Position numbers and translations under genes: made by a program. From Pterobdella sp. o SKG-2022 (taxonomy: Eukaryota > Annelida > Clitellata > Hirudinida > Piscicolidae), in NCBI GenBank assembly GCA_964035795.1, contig OZ038321.1, positions 4,258,804 through 4,322,803 of the forward strand: 64,000 nt of DNA, given 5' to 3'. Numbering within the stretch: position 1 is the stretch's first letter; each line of letters begins with the position of its first letter. This document shows positions 47,504 to 57,414 of this stretch, one piece after another. The notes beneath the pieces were generated by a model. That model was not told where the DNA came from. It saw only the letters and a list, made by a program, of their open reading frames with translations, and ran no database searches.

Positions 47504-50500
47504 CATTGTGAACAGTGTGAGAAAAAATTGAAGAGCGTTCTTGAAATATTATCCTCTGAAGACAAAGATGAGATAAATGGACCCGAAAAAAACGAAGTGG
47601 AACAGAAAAAATTTAATAGAAAAAACGCCAAAAAAGATGGAATAGTTTCTTTTTTCAAATCATACTTTGGAAGGGAAGATGAACAAAATAAAAAAGAAAA
47701 AACAGAAAAATTCGAAAAGGATAACAATAACGTAAATAATGAAATAGAAGAAACAGAAATCAAAAACAAAAATGAAGGTGAAATCGAAACTTTTAATAAT
47801 GATTCTGAAGAAGAAAATAATGAAGCTTCGAATTCAGAAGCTCAAACAGAACCTGACTTGACCTTAGATTCTGACGATGACGGAATTCCAGATTACTTGG
47901 ACGATGATGATGATAATGATGGTATTCTAGACTTTTTGGAGGAAGAACATGCAGATGAAGTTGAAGACGTTGAAGAATTTGTGCATCATGTTGAAGATGA
48001 AGAAGAAAAAATAGAAGATCATGAAATAGAAGAAGATAACAAAGATAGCGAGGCATTGAAAAATACAAGCGATGATCATTTAAGCAAAGATGAAAATAGT
48101 GAATTGCCTTTTGAAGATGAAAACGATTCCAAAGATGATAAAACGACCATAGAACCGGACCTGACCTTAGACTCTGACGATGACGGAATTCCAGATTACT
48201 TGGACGATGATGATGATAATGATGGTATTCTAGACTTTTTGGAGGAAGAACATGCAGATGAAGTTGAAGACGTTGAAGAATTTGTACATCATGTTGAAGA
48301 TGAAGAAGAAAAAATAGAAGATCATGAAATAGAAGAAGATAACGAAGATAGCGAGGCATTGAAAAATACAAGCGATGATCATTTAAGCAAAGATGAAAAT
48401 AGTGAATTGCCTTTTGAAGATGAAAACGATTCCAAAGATGATAAAACGACCATAGAACCGGACCTGACCTTAGACTCTGACGATGACGGAATTCCAGATT
48501 ACTTGGACGATGATGATGATAATGATGGTATTCTAGACTTTTTGGAGGAAGAACATGCAGATGAAGTTGAAGACGTTGAAGAATTTGTACATCATGTTGA
48601 AGATGAAGAAGAAAAAATAGAAGATCATGAAATAGAAGAAGATAACGAAGATAGCGAGGCATTGAAAAATACAAGCGATGATCATTTAAGCAAAGATGAA
48701 AATAGTGAATTGCCTTTTGAAGATGAAAACGATTCCAAAGATGATAAAACGACCATAGAACCGGACCTGACCTTAGACTCTGACGATGATGGAATTCCAG
48801 ATTACTTGGATGACGATGATGATAATGATGGTATTCTGGACTTTTTGGAAGAAGAACATGCAGATGAAGTTGAAGATGTTGAAGAATTTGTACATCATGT
48901 TGAAGATGAAGAAGAAAAAATAGAAGATCATGAAATAGAAGAAGATAACAAAGATAGCGAGGCATTGAAAAATACAAGCGATGATCATTTAAGCAAAGAT
49001 GAAAATAGTGAATTGCCTTTTGAAGATGAAAACGATTCCAAAGATGATAAAACGACCATAGAACCGGACCTGACCTTAGACTCTGACGATGATGGAATTC
49101 CAGATTACTTGGATGACGATGATGATAATGATGGTATTCTGGACTTTTTGGAGGAAGAACATGCAGATGAAGTTGAAGATGTTGAAGAATTTGTACATCA
49201 TGTTGAAGATGAAGAAGAAAAAATAGAAGATCATGAAATAGAAGAAGATAACAAAGATAGCGAGGCATTGAAAAATACAAGCGATGATCATTTAAGCAAA
49301 GATGAAAATAGTGAATTGCCTTTTGAAGATGAAAACGATTCCAAAGATGATAAAACGACCATAGAACCGGACCTGACCTTAGACTCTGACGATGATGGAA
49401 TTCCAGATTACTTGGATGACGATGATGATAATGATGGTATTCTGGACTTTTTGGAAGAAGAACATGCAGCTGAAGTTGAAGATGTAAAAGTATTTGTACA
49501 TCAGGTTGAAGATGAAGAAGAAAACGAAAGTGTAAGCGAAGAACAAGAAAAAACAGAGCATGAATCTGACAAAGAGGAAAATGACGTAAAACAAGAAAAT
49601 GAAAAAAAACATTCAGAAAGCATAGTTGATGAAAATTCAGATGAACTACAAGAAAATAACATTTTTCAAGAAGAAACAGAAGATAAAGAATTTCAAACAG
49701 AACCTGGCTTGACCTTAGACTCTGACGATGATGGTATCCCAGATTACTTGGACGATAATGATGATAATGATAGTATTCTAGACTTTTTGGAAGAAGAACA
49801 TGCAGATGAAGTTGAAGATGTAGAAGGATTTGTACATCATGTTGAAGATGAAGAAGAGCAAGAAGGAAATCAAAGTAAAAAAGTAGAACAGCAATTTGAA
49901 AAGAACAAATCTGATGAAGATGAGGAAGTTTCAATTGCAGATGAGTCAGATGAAAAAAATGAAGATTCCATAGAAACAACTGAAGAGGAAAATTATAGAA
50001 CTTTTTCGAAGAAAGAATTTGAAAATGCAGAAACAGAACTAACTACCGACTCTGACGAAGAACTTGATAATTTAGAGGATCAAGAAGATAGTGATGGTGT
50101 TTTGGACTTTTTGGAAGAAGAACATGTAGATGAAGTTGAGTCTGTAGAAGAATTCATCCATCATGTGGAAGATGAAGAAAAAGAACAAGAAGAAGTTGAA
50201 GATGCAAATGAACAAGAAGTAAACGAAGAGGATGAAAGTTTTGAAGTAAAGGACACTTTAGATGATGAATCAGCCAGTAATGAATCAAAAGAAGAAAGTG
50301 AAACGACAGAACCAGAACTTGATCTGACCTTAGACTCAGATGATGATGGAATCCCAGATTACTTGGATGACGATGATGATAATGATGGTATTCTAGACTT
50401 TTTGGAGGAAGAACATGCAGATGAGGTTGAAGATGTTGAAGAATTTGTGCATCACATTGAAGATGAAGAAAAGACAAAAAATGCTCAAGATGAGGAAGAA

Positions 50501-52693
50501 GAAGAAGAAGAAGAAGAAAATAAGTCATCAAAAACACAAGATGATTCAGATGAAAAAACCGAAGATGAAGATAGCATTGAGAATGTAAAAAAAGAAAGAG
50601 TACCAGAAGAAGAGAGTGAAACCATAAGATATAAGCCTGATTTTACTTCAAAATCTGACAAAGACAAAATTACTGATTACATAGAAGGTGATGATGATAA
50701 TGATGGTATTCTAGACATTTTAGAAGAAGAACATGTAGATGAGGTTGAATCTGTTGAAGAATTTGTACATCATGTTGAAGAGAAGGAAGAAGAAGAAGAA
50801 GAAGAAAAAAGTAATAAAGAAAAACTTAAAAATGTAGCCGATGAGAGTGAAAATCAAAATGAAAAAATTGGACTACATAGAACGAAAAGAGATATAGAAA
50901 CATCAAAAGAAAATCAAGAACCATCTCAAGAAAAAGACAGTTTGCTTAATATTGGTAGAAATATTTTAAAAGTTTGGATGGGTAAAGAGTTGTATGAAAA
51001 AGTTTTTGGAGAAAACAGACAAGAAACAATTCTTAACGAAGAGAGGAAAAAAGAAAAAACAACAGTTTCAAGCGATGATGAAGTTGATGCTGATATAATA
51101 GATAATGCATCAAAAAAAGAAAAATTAGATGAAAAAGCATCTGAAACTGATTTGAACTTATATTCTGAAGAAGACAGAATTCCTGACGATGATAGTGAGA
51201 GCGTTTTGGACTTTTTAGAAGAAGAACATGCAGATGAAGTTGAAACTGTAGAAGAATTTGTACATCATGTGGAGGATGAAGAAAAAGAGCAAGAAAAAAT
51301 TGATGACGTGGTAAATGACAAATCAGCCAGTGATGATTCTGATGGAAAAGAAAAAACAGAATCTAAACCTGACTTGACCTTAGATTCTGACGATGATGGA
51401 ATCCCAGATTACTTGGATGATGATGATGATAATGACGGTATTTTAGACTTTTTGGAAGAAGAAAAAGCTTCAAATGAGGTTGAAGATGTAGAAGAATTTG
51501 TACATCATGTAGAAGATGAGAAAGATGTGGAAGAAATAGATGAAGAGGAATCAGAAAAAAATCTTTTCGATGAAGAAAAAAGAGTCGAAAAAAATGACTT
51601 AGATAGTCCGAAAGACAGAGTTGATGATAATTCAAATGAGCAAAATGAAAAGCTTTTGCAAGAAGAAACAGAAAATATAGAACCTCAAACAGAACCTGAC
51701 TTGACCTTAGATTCTGACGATGATGGAATTCCAGATTACTTGGACGATGATGATGATAATGATGGTATTCTAGACTTTTTGGAGGAAGAACATGCAGATG
51801 AGGTTGAAGATGTTGAAGAATTTATACATCATGTTGAAGATGAAGAAGACAAAGAAACAAATGAAGAAAAAGAACAGATTGAAGATGAAAAAATAGCTAA
51901 CACTCATAAACCAGAGGAGTTAGAAGTAAGTGTTGAAAATGAAAATATAATAGAAAGTGGAGACATTTTTGAAGAAGAAACGATTGATCTCAAGAATGTT
52001 AGTGATGATGAGTCGTACGACTTTTTAGATGATACATCATATGAAGATTCGAGTGAAGACTTATATGAAAGTTTTGGAGAGGAACTGCAAGAACAGTTTG
52101 AAGATATCCAAGAGGAAGTTCAAGAAGAAGCAGTTGATGCGCAAGACGAAGACATAAATGAAGTAAAAACGAAAATATTTATAAAAGAAAAACAATTTTA
52201 CAGTAAAACAAAATTAAAAGAAGAAACAGAAGAAACTGAAATGAAACAACCTCTTCTCACAGCACCTGCTGGTCAGTTATTAAGCACTGAAGAAATGGAC
52301 CAACTACTTTCCCCCGAAGATGCTTCTTTACAGATCAAGGTAGATCTAACCACAGACTCTGATGGTGACGGGGTCCCGGATTACCTTGATGATGACGACG
52401 ATGATGATGGCATAGCCGATCAGTATGATCCTATCTTCCAACTTCCAACTGTTGTACAGGAGACTTACGACAAAACAAAAAACGCATCTGAAACTGAAAA
52501 ACCAGAGCCTCAAAATGAAAAGCTATTTTCGAAAGTTTATAATTATTTTTTCAAAGAAGAGGTGCCAGGGGTTAAAAATATCCTCACAAAAAAATCTAAA
52601 AAACATGAACGTCACCATGAACCCGACCTTGACTTGTGGTCGGCTATCAAACTTGCCTTTTGGGGTAGTGAAGAAAACAAGCGACACGTTTGA
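47504..52693 (+). CDS. Giant acidic TSP3-like repeat protein (3'-terminal exon)
   Basis: One uninterrupted exon of about 1,729 codons after a strong acceptor (TTTTTTTCAG|CAT), entered in phase 0; TGA at 52691-52693 and AATAAA at 53154. No start codon belongs to it, so upstream exon(s) are needed. I do not recognise the gene. The protein is dominated by Asp/Glu and consists of about 14 modules. Each begins with a thrombospondin type-3-like Ca2+ motif (DSDDDGIPDYLDDDDDNDG, ILDFLEEEHADEVE, then DVEEFVHHVEDEEE) plus a variable acidic spacer. Modules 1-6 form 101-residue near-identical repeats; modules 8, 10 and 11 are decayed; the last (DSDGDGVPDYLDDDDDDDG, IADQYDP) is nearest canonical TSP3. Only HCEQC at the exon start has cysteines. 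Other features: an RTKR|D furin-type site near 50879-50893 and short hydrophobic/basic segments at the N-terminus, middle and C-terminus. I infer a secreted Ca2+-binding or matrix role; a cytoplasmic or nuclear acidic protein is not excluded. Confidence 0.88.
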   Translation, partial: HCEQCEKKLKSVLEILSSEDKDEINGPEKNEVEQKKFNRKNAKKDGIVSFFKSYFGREDEQNKKEKTEKFEKDNNNVNNEIEETEIKNKNEGEIETFNNDSEEENNEASNSEAQTEPDLTLDSDDDGIPDYLDDDDDNDGILDFLEEEHADEVEDVEEFVHHVEDEEEKIEDHEIEEDNKDSEALKNTSDDHLSKDENSELPFEDENDSKDDKTTIEPDLTLDSDDDGIPDYLDDDDDNDGILDFLEEEHADEVEDVEEFVHHVEDEEEKIEDHEIEEDNEDSEALKNTSDDHLSKDENSELPFEDENDSKDDKTTIEPDLTLDSDDDGIPDYLDDDDDNDGILDFLEEEHADEVEDVEEFVHHVEDEEEKIEDHEIEEDNEDSEALKNTSDDHLSKDENSELPFEDENDSKDDKTTIEPDLTLDSDDDGIPDYLDDDDDNDGILDFLEEEHADEVEDVEEFVHHVEDEEEKIEDHEIEEDNKDSEALKNTSDDHLSKDENSELPFEDENDSKDDKTTIEPDLTLDSDDDGIPDYLDDDDDNDGILDFLEEEHADEVEDVEEFVHHVEDEEEKIEDHEIEEDNKDSEALKNTSDDHLSKDENSELPFEDENDSKDDKTTIEPDLTLDSDDDGIPDYLDDDDDNDGILDFLEEEHAAEVEDVKVFVHQVEDEEENESVSEEQEKTEHESDKEENDVKQENEKKHSESIVDENSDELQENNIFQEETEDKEFQTEPGLTLDSDDDGIPDYLDDNDDNDSILDFLEEEHADEVEDVEGFVHHVEDEEEQEGNQSKKVEQQFEKNKSDEDEEVSIADESDEKNEDSIETTEEENYRTFSKKEFENAETELTTDSDEELDNLEDQEDSDGVLDFLEEEHVDEVESVEEFIHHVEDEEKEQEEVEDANEQEVNEEDESFEVKDTLDDESASNESKEESETTEPELDLTLDSDDDGIPDYLDDDDDNDGILDFLEEEHADEVEDVEEFVHHIEDEEKTKNAQDEEEEEEEEENKSSKTQDDSDEKTEDEDSIENVKKERVPEEESETIRYKPDFTSKSDKDKITDYIEGDDDNDGILDILEEEHVDEVESVEEFVHHVEEKEEEEEEEKSNKEKLKNVADESENQNEKIGLHRTKRDIETSKENQEPSQEKDSLLNIGRNILKVWMGKELYEKVFGENRQETILNEERKKEKTTVSSDDEVDADIIDNASKKEKLDEKASETDLNLYSEEDRIPDDDSESVLDFLEEEHADEVETVEEFVHHVEDEEKEQEKIDDVVNDKSASDDSDGKEKTESKPDLTLDSDDDGIPDYLDDDDDNDGILDFLEEEKASNEVEDVEEFVHHVEDEKDVEEIDEEESEKNLFDEEKRVEKNDLDSPKDRVDDNSNEQNEKLLQEETENIEPQTEPDLTLDSDDDGIPDYLDDDDDNDGILDFLEEEHADEVEDVEEFIHHVEDEEDKETNEEKEQIEDEKIANTHKPEELEVSVENENIIESGDIFEEETIDLKNVSDDESYDFLDDTSYEDSSEDLYESFGEELQEQFEDIQEEVQEEAVDAQDEDINEVKTKIFIKEKQFYSKTKLKEETEETEMKQPLLTAPAGQLLSTEEMDQLLSPEDASLQIKVDLTTDSDGDGVPDYLDDDDDDDGIADQYDPIFQLPTVVQETYDKTKNASETEKPEPQNEKLFSKVYNYFFKEEVPGVKNILTKKSKKHERHHEPDLDLWSAIKLAFWGSEENKRHV
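47849..49510 (+). repeat. Coding tandem repeat, 303-bp unit (five full copies plus partial sixth)
   Basis: Units begin at 47849, 48152, 48455, 48758, 49061 and 49364, an exact 303-base period (101 codons, frame kept). Units 1-3 share GACGATGACGGAATTCC and ATTCTAGAC; units 4-6 share GACGATGATGGAATTCC, TTGGATGAC and ATTCTGGAC. The array therefore grew from two slightly different ancestors. The sixth unit diverges after about 49480. Confidence 0.95.
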
Positions 52694-54703
52694 GTAAGAT
52701 TATTTTTTCATATTGTGGCATTATGATTTAATCATTTGCAGATTCAAGCTAGTCTTACAAAATTTTTCCATGATTACATTATCTTTTATATTATTTTTTC
52801 AAGAAACATCATCAGACACATTACTGCCTTGGAGAACCATCTACTCTTTTCACAAGACAATTTTTATTCGAATTAACTTCAAATTTTGTTATGGATGCCT
52901 TTTTTGCATTAATTTTTATTTTAATTATCGTTTCAGCAACATCATCATCAGTACAGAATTATCACTTGAGTCGTTCATTATGTTATGTTCCCGGTATGCT
53001 CTTGTACAGAAGTTTAAGCAAACTGTACTAAATACGGAGAGTTCAGATAAGTTATAATTTCTAAAAAGTCTTGCCTTGTCATCTTGTTTGAGTTAATGTG
53101 TAAGCTTAAAACCAATCTCAATTCTGTTTCAGTTTAAACAGCATTCGACGGTAAATAAATTATTTCATTAGTGAAGTACATACTTTTATTTACCATACTT
53201 CATTTTCCACGTATTTTATTTGAAAACTACCTATAATGGCGAAAGCAACATAGAACGAAAAAAATTTTTTTAAAATGGAAGATAAATTTTGAATTAAAAG
53301 CAATGGCATTGAACTTTCACTAATTAGTATTCATGGAGGCTAAAATAGAATTGAATAGCAAATACTTAAACGATTATGATATTGGAATATTAAATAAAAT
53401 TTCACAGTATCTTTAGGATTGTATAATCGAAAAAGAGTTTAAAACTGAACCATAAATAATCCCTCAGTGCATACATCTAATGATTATTACCAAATCTTCA
53501 CAAGAAATATAAACCGAACCCTAAACAAAAGGATAAAAACACAAGAATTCAAGGTTCTGTATTATTTTTCATTAACAAAATCTTTCGGTTTGAAAAATTC
53601 AACCCTTTATGCAACTTGTTTTACAAATTTCTCTCCTACTTAGAATTATCTATTATAAGTACAATCAAAATACTTTTAATGGAGATTATATAGCTAATTA
53701 AATGTATTAGATTAGTTTTATTCATTATGGGCTTTCAAAACCGCCATTAGACTAAAACTCACACCTGAAATTCAGCAACATCTACCCAATTGATGCTCAG
53801 CTTTCACTTATGGAAATATAAAAAATAACAATAATAACGTTTTTAATTTTTTTTTTTCACTTATTATGTTTTTCTTATTTTTTATTATGAATTTTATTAC
53901 TATTTCTCATTAATTATTGTGATAAATATTTCTATTGTTATTACTATTTTAAATTTTTATCAATTAATATGGATAATTTTTTTTGGTAAACTAAAGTTCA
54001 CTAAGTTATCAAATTTCTATTTAATATAATAAGAGTGTAAGTAACTTTAATTTAAATATCCTAATACTCAAACAATGATTCAAATATGCTATATGAAAGA
54101 CTTGTATCAAAATAGTTTTGAATTTATAGAAATAAATTTTGAAATATTATGAGAAAATACATTTGAAAGGATGTCAAAACCCAGAAGAAATTTTCGAAAA
54201 AAAATAGTATTTTAAAAGGCTTTCAACAAAGAAATTAAGTTGAAGTAAAAATGTAAATTTTCACCAAAATTGGTTGAATTTTTGATCTGATAATAAGACT
54301 CCATTTCAGATCAATAATTACAAACACAGAAATTTTGAAGACAAATAATATACAATTTTTCTTAAAGTAGATAAAAGCTTTCAATTTTGTATCAAATCTA
54401 TGTATTTTTTGTCAAAACATTCTTATAACGAATTTTATACCAATAACTGTATATTATAACTAAATAAATTATAAATAGATAAAAATATATATACAAAATA
54501 TTCAAACTGATAATGTGATAAGCGTGTAACTATTAAAATTTACAGTCCAAGTGATAGAAGTTTCAATGAAAAAGATGAGAAACCTATAGAATCTTAAATG
54601 AAATTTTACTGGTGAATATAAATTTAACGTAGAAATTAAATAGTTTAATTAATTTTTTTGCAGGTACTTAAATATCAAGCAATTTTTATACATAATAATA
54701 ATA
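52694..54703. other. 3' UTR and intergenic, nothing recognised
   Basis: Probable 3' UTR to about 53.17 kb (AATAAA at 53154-53159). Further on, AT-rich DNA without recognised features. Confidence 0.4.
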
Positions 54704-54823
54704 TAATGTAATGTAACGCAATAATAATATAATGCGGTATTTATAGAGCACTTTCTCTTATAGTTTAGAGTGCTTGCTACAAATTTAATGTAGCGAAACC
54801 ACGCTGTGGAACAGGTGCTAATA
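54704..54823 (-). mobile_element. 5'-truncated tRNA-Ile-derived SINE, copy 5
   Basis: On the - strand only the body and tail are present: TTAGCACCTGTTCCACAGCG, CGCTACATTAAATTTGTAGC, TGCTCTATAAATACCGCATT, then a tail mixing ATTAT and TTACATTACATTA. Loss of the tRNA head is the truncation expected from incomplete reverse transcription. Confidence 0.85.
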
Positions 54824-55051
54824 ATATATGATGTTGAAAATTTTTTCTCACTATGTCATCTAATGTGGAAGCATGAGCTAATATTGATATAACAATTTAT
54901 TTTGCGTTGTTAGTTTTTTTTGAAGCATTTTCTACTGTACTTTAAAAAAATTCTGAAAACTTCAGCGAAACTTCAATCCTTAGATGAATTTTGTGGAACT
55001 CTGGCGTTTGATGATTGCTTTTTCTTTGCACTTTTTCTTTAGTGTCAAATA

Positions 55052-55083
55052 AACGCATTATTATTATTATTATTATTATTCTT

Positions 55084-55144
<61 letters not shown>

Positions 55145-55175
55145 GCATTTTCATTATTATTAGCATTTTCATTAT
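55052..55175. repeat. (ATT)n microsatellite
   Basis: ATT triplets with CTT and TTTT interruptions, fading into TTATTATTTT variants up to about 55320. The frames on both strands are repeat artefacts. Confidence 0.9.
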
Positions 55176-55319
55176 TGTTTTATTCTATTATTATTTAATT
55201 TCATCATTATTTTCATTGCTATTATTATTATTTATATTATGATTTTTATTATTTTTATTATGATTGTTATTATTTTTAAATTTTTTTTTCTCATTTGTAT
55301 TAGTATTATTATTTATACT

Positions 55320-56034
55320 TTTAATATTTATTTTTTCTCTCAAAGTTTCATCTTCATATTAAGCCAGTTCATCCAAGAGTTTTTCAATCTCAGTTAAGTT
55401 GGTTGTTTTGCGTGTGCCCTGTGGTTAGTGAAGAGGTGGATAATGTTGGTTAAGAAGAAATTATTCCATATAACGATTTAACTTCAAGAGTTTTAAAGCT
55501 ATGTAGGAAGTAAAATTTTTAGTTACCAATGAAAAGAAACAATTAAATAAAAGTAGCATTTATACGTTAACAAAAATTGAATAATTTATTTATAACAATG
55601 AATTTAAAATAATGAAAGCCCTACAATAGATATAACAATTTCTTTTTTAGCTTCACAAAAATCACTTCCATCACCTTCACCACCACTTCCACTATCTTGA
55701 TCAATACTATGAAATGGTTCCAATACTACGCCTTTAATTCCGCCTGAAACCTAAATGATTTGGTTTATGGGTTAATCTTGTGTTTAAATGAGAATTGCTC
55801 ACATGCAGTAGCGTCCTGTGAAACCTATCAACTGCTCAACTGAAACCCCCGTTAGGGGCTACCTGACAGTCGACTTACTTTATAAATCGGATTAGTTATT
55901 AGAAAAAAAGCTTTTTGATTCGAAAATAACGAAAAACCTCGTAACATCTAAACCCATTGAATTATTGATTTGAAGCATGTTATATCACATTGAGGTAGGA
56001 TCTCTTGACACAACTTTGTATAAAAAAAACATAA
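55320..56034. other. Intergenic, nothing firm
   Basis: AACCCCCGTTAGGGGCTACC near 55842-55872 partly resembles a block at 38665 and may be a shared unclassified repeat. No gene was recognised. Confidence 0.35.
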
Positions 56035-56160
56035 AATATTTAAGTAAACTTTCACAAAGCTTTTCGTAAAAAAATTTAATATTCGCAAATGATGTAACTG
56101 AATAATTTAAGTTTTTCTTACAAAAGCTTCGAAAAAATTTTGTTCAATAAATACTTTTTT
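56035..56160. mobile_element. Diverged relative of the 33.6-kb MITE-like element
   Basis: Inverted arms CAAAGCTTTTCGTAA and TTACAAAAGCTTCG enclose about 55 bases. The same pair (AAAGCTTTTCGTAA / TTACAAAAAGCTTCG) occurs in the 33559-33697 element. The outer terminal repeats are less clear. Confidence 0.45.
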
Positions 56161-56186
56161 TTGCTTGTTTTTCGTTAAATCCTATT

Positions 56187-56357
56187 AACGTAATGTGGTA
56201 TTTATAAAGCTCTTTTTCCTATAGTTCAAAGCGCTTGCTACAAATTAAATGTAGCGAAAACACACTGGGACAGGTGCTAATTGTCAGCCCACACGGGATC
56301 GAGCCTAGTAGTTTAAGATAGTTAGTCTAATGTTCTACCTTTGAGCTAAACGGGCTA
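56187..56357 (-). mobile_element. tRNA-Ile-derived SINE, copy 6
   Basis: On the - strand: TAGCCCGTTTAGCTCAAAGG, anticodon arm TTAGA-CTAACTA-TCTTAA (anticodon changed from AAT), a decayed B box (GGCTCGATCCC), GTGTGGGCTGACAATTAGC, the standard body and ATAAATACCACATTACG. Confidence 0.88.
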
Positions 56358-56504
56358 TTAATATTTACAATGCTTATTTGTAGTATTCATAATTGTGTAC
56401 TAACAGTGCAATCTCTGCAGATGACGTTTTGTCCAGCTTGCAAGACTTTTAAGACTGACTTGAGGAGATTAGCGTCATAACCTGTTGTTTTTTATGCTTT
56501 TAAA

Positions 56505-56695
56505 AAGTGGTTTTATAGGGTGTTTTTCTTTGTAGATCAAAGCGCTTGATAAAAATTTAATGCATTCAAAAATTGGTTTTCATTTAGGGATTTTCTGTGT
56601 AGTTCAAAAAGTTTCTAGAAATTTGATGTAGCGAAATCACACTAAGAAACATGTGCTAATATTCGGCCCAACAAGCGCGGTAACTTAAGGTTCTC
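56505..56695 (-). mobile_element. Two decayed SINE fragments in tandem
   Basis: 56505-56572 and 56575-56695 each contain the body pattern (AAAGCGCTTGATAAAAATTT; TTTCTAGAAATTTGATGTAG, TCACACTAAGAAACATGTGC). The second keeps a trace of the tRNA end (ATTCGGCCCAAC). Both are strongly diverged. Confidence 0.55.
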
Positions 56696-56699
56696 CAAT

Positions 56700-57414
56700 T
56701 AATAATATATTTTTATATGAACTTGTTTCAGATATTTAATTTTTTTTCCATCAATACTTTTTTTCTTCGAGGATTTTCGAATAATTATTGACTTTTCTAA
56801 TGTACTTGAATACCAAGTAAAGCTTATAGTGGGAAGATAATAGGGATTTAGGATGCAAAAAACATTGATTTTGAAGGCTAATTATAAGATAGTCTTGGGT
56901 TTGACTTAATTGGCTTATAATCAGTTCGGGTGGAATTTTTCTTGATTTTATATGTTTAAAAGTAGTTTTAAATTAACAAATACTTCGAAATTTAGTGTTT
57001 CAATAAGAAAGATAAAAAATTTATAGTTCTTTAAATTTTGGTCTAGTGTTTTTTTGAAAATAATGTATATAGAAATTATGAATGTAAGAAGTAAAATAGT
57101 ATTCTTTAAATATAACAATGAAAATTTTTTATAGTTATCAAACTATTATGAACTTTCATATTTCGATGGAATAAAGAAAAACCTAGCAAAGCCTAGAGCA
57201 TTTGAAGCAAAGAAGAAGGACTTTTATGTATCTATATATATTTGAATACTTAGTAATCTATGTTTCTAACAAAGAAACATGAATTGAAATCTAAAGCTCA
57301 TTCAAGCATTGATCAACGTGTTAATTTACGAATAGAAGTTGTGAAATTAAAATGCAAAGTGCTTTTAACAATTACGTAGGTGGTCTTTGTTTTCTCTAAT
57401 TTTGTGTCCAACCA
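56700..57414. other. 3' flank of the Glu/Lys-rich gene
   Basis: Downstream on the - strand of the next gene, AT-rich, with no exon assigned. If the exon above is spliced near 57467, its continuation may lie here, but I could not identify it. Confidence 0.35.

Noticed and set aside
47793..49979. Long - strand open frame (728 codons) opposite the acidic repeat gene
   Set aside because: His/Leu/Phe-rich mirror of the GAA/GAT-rich repeats. It follows the 303-bp period exactly and has no independent signal.
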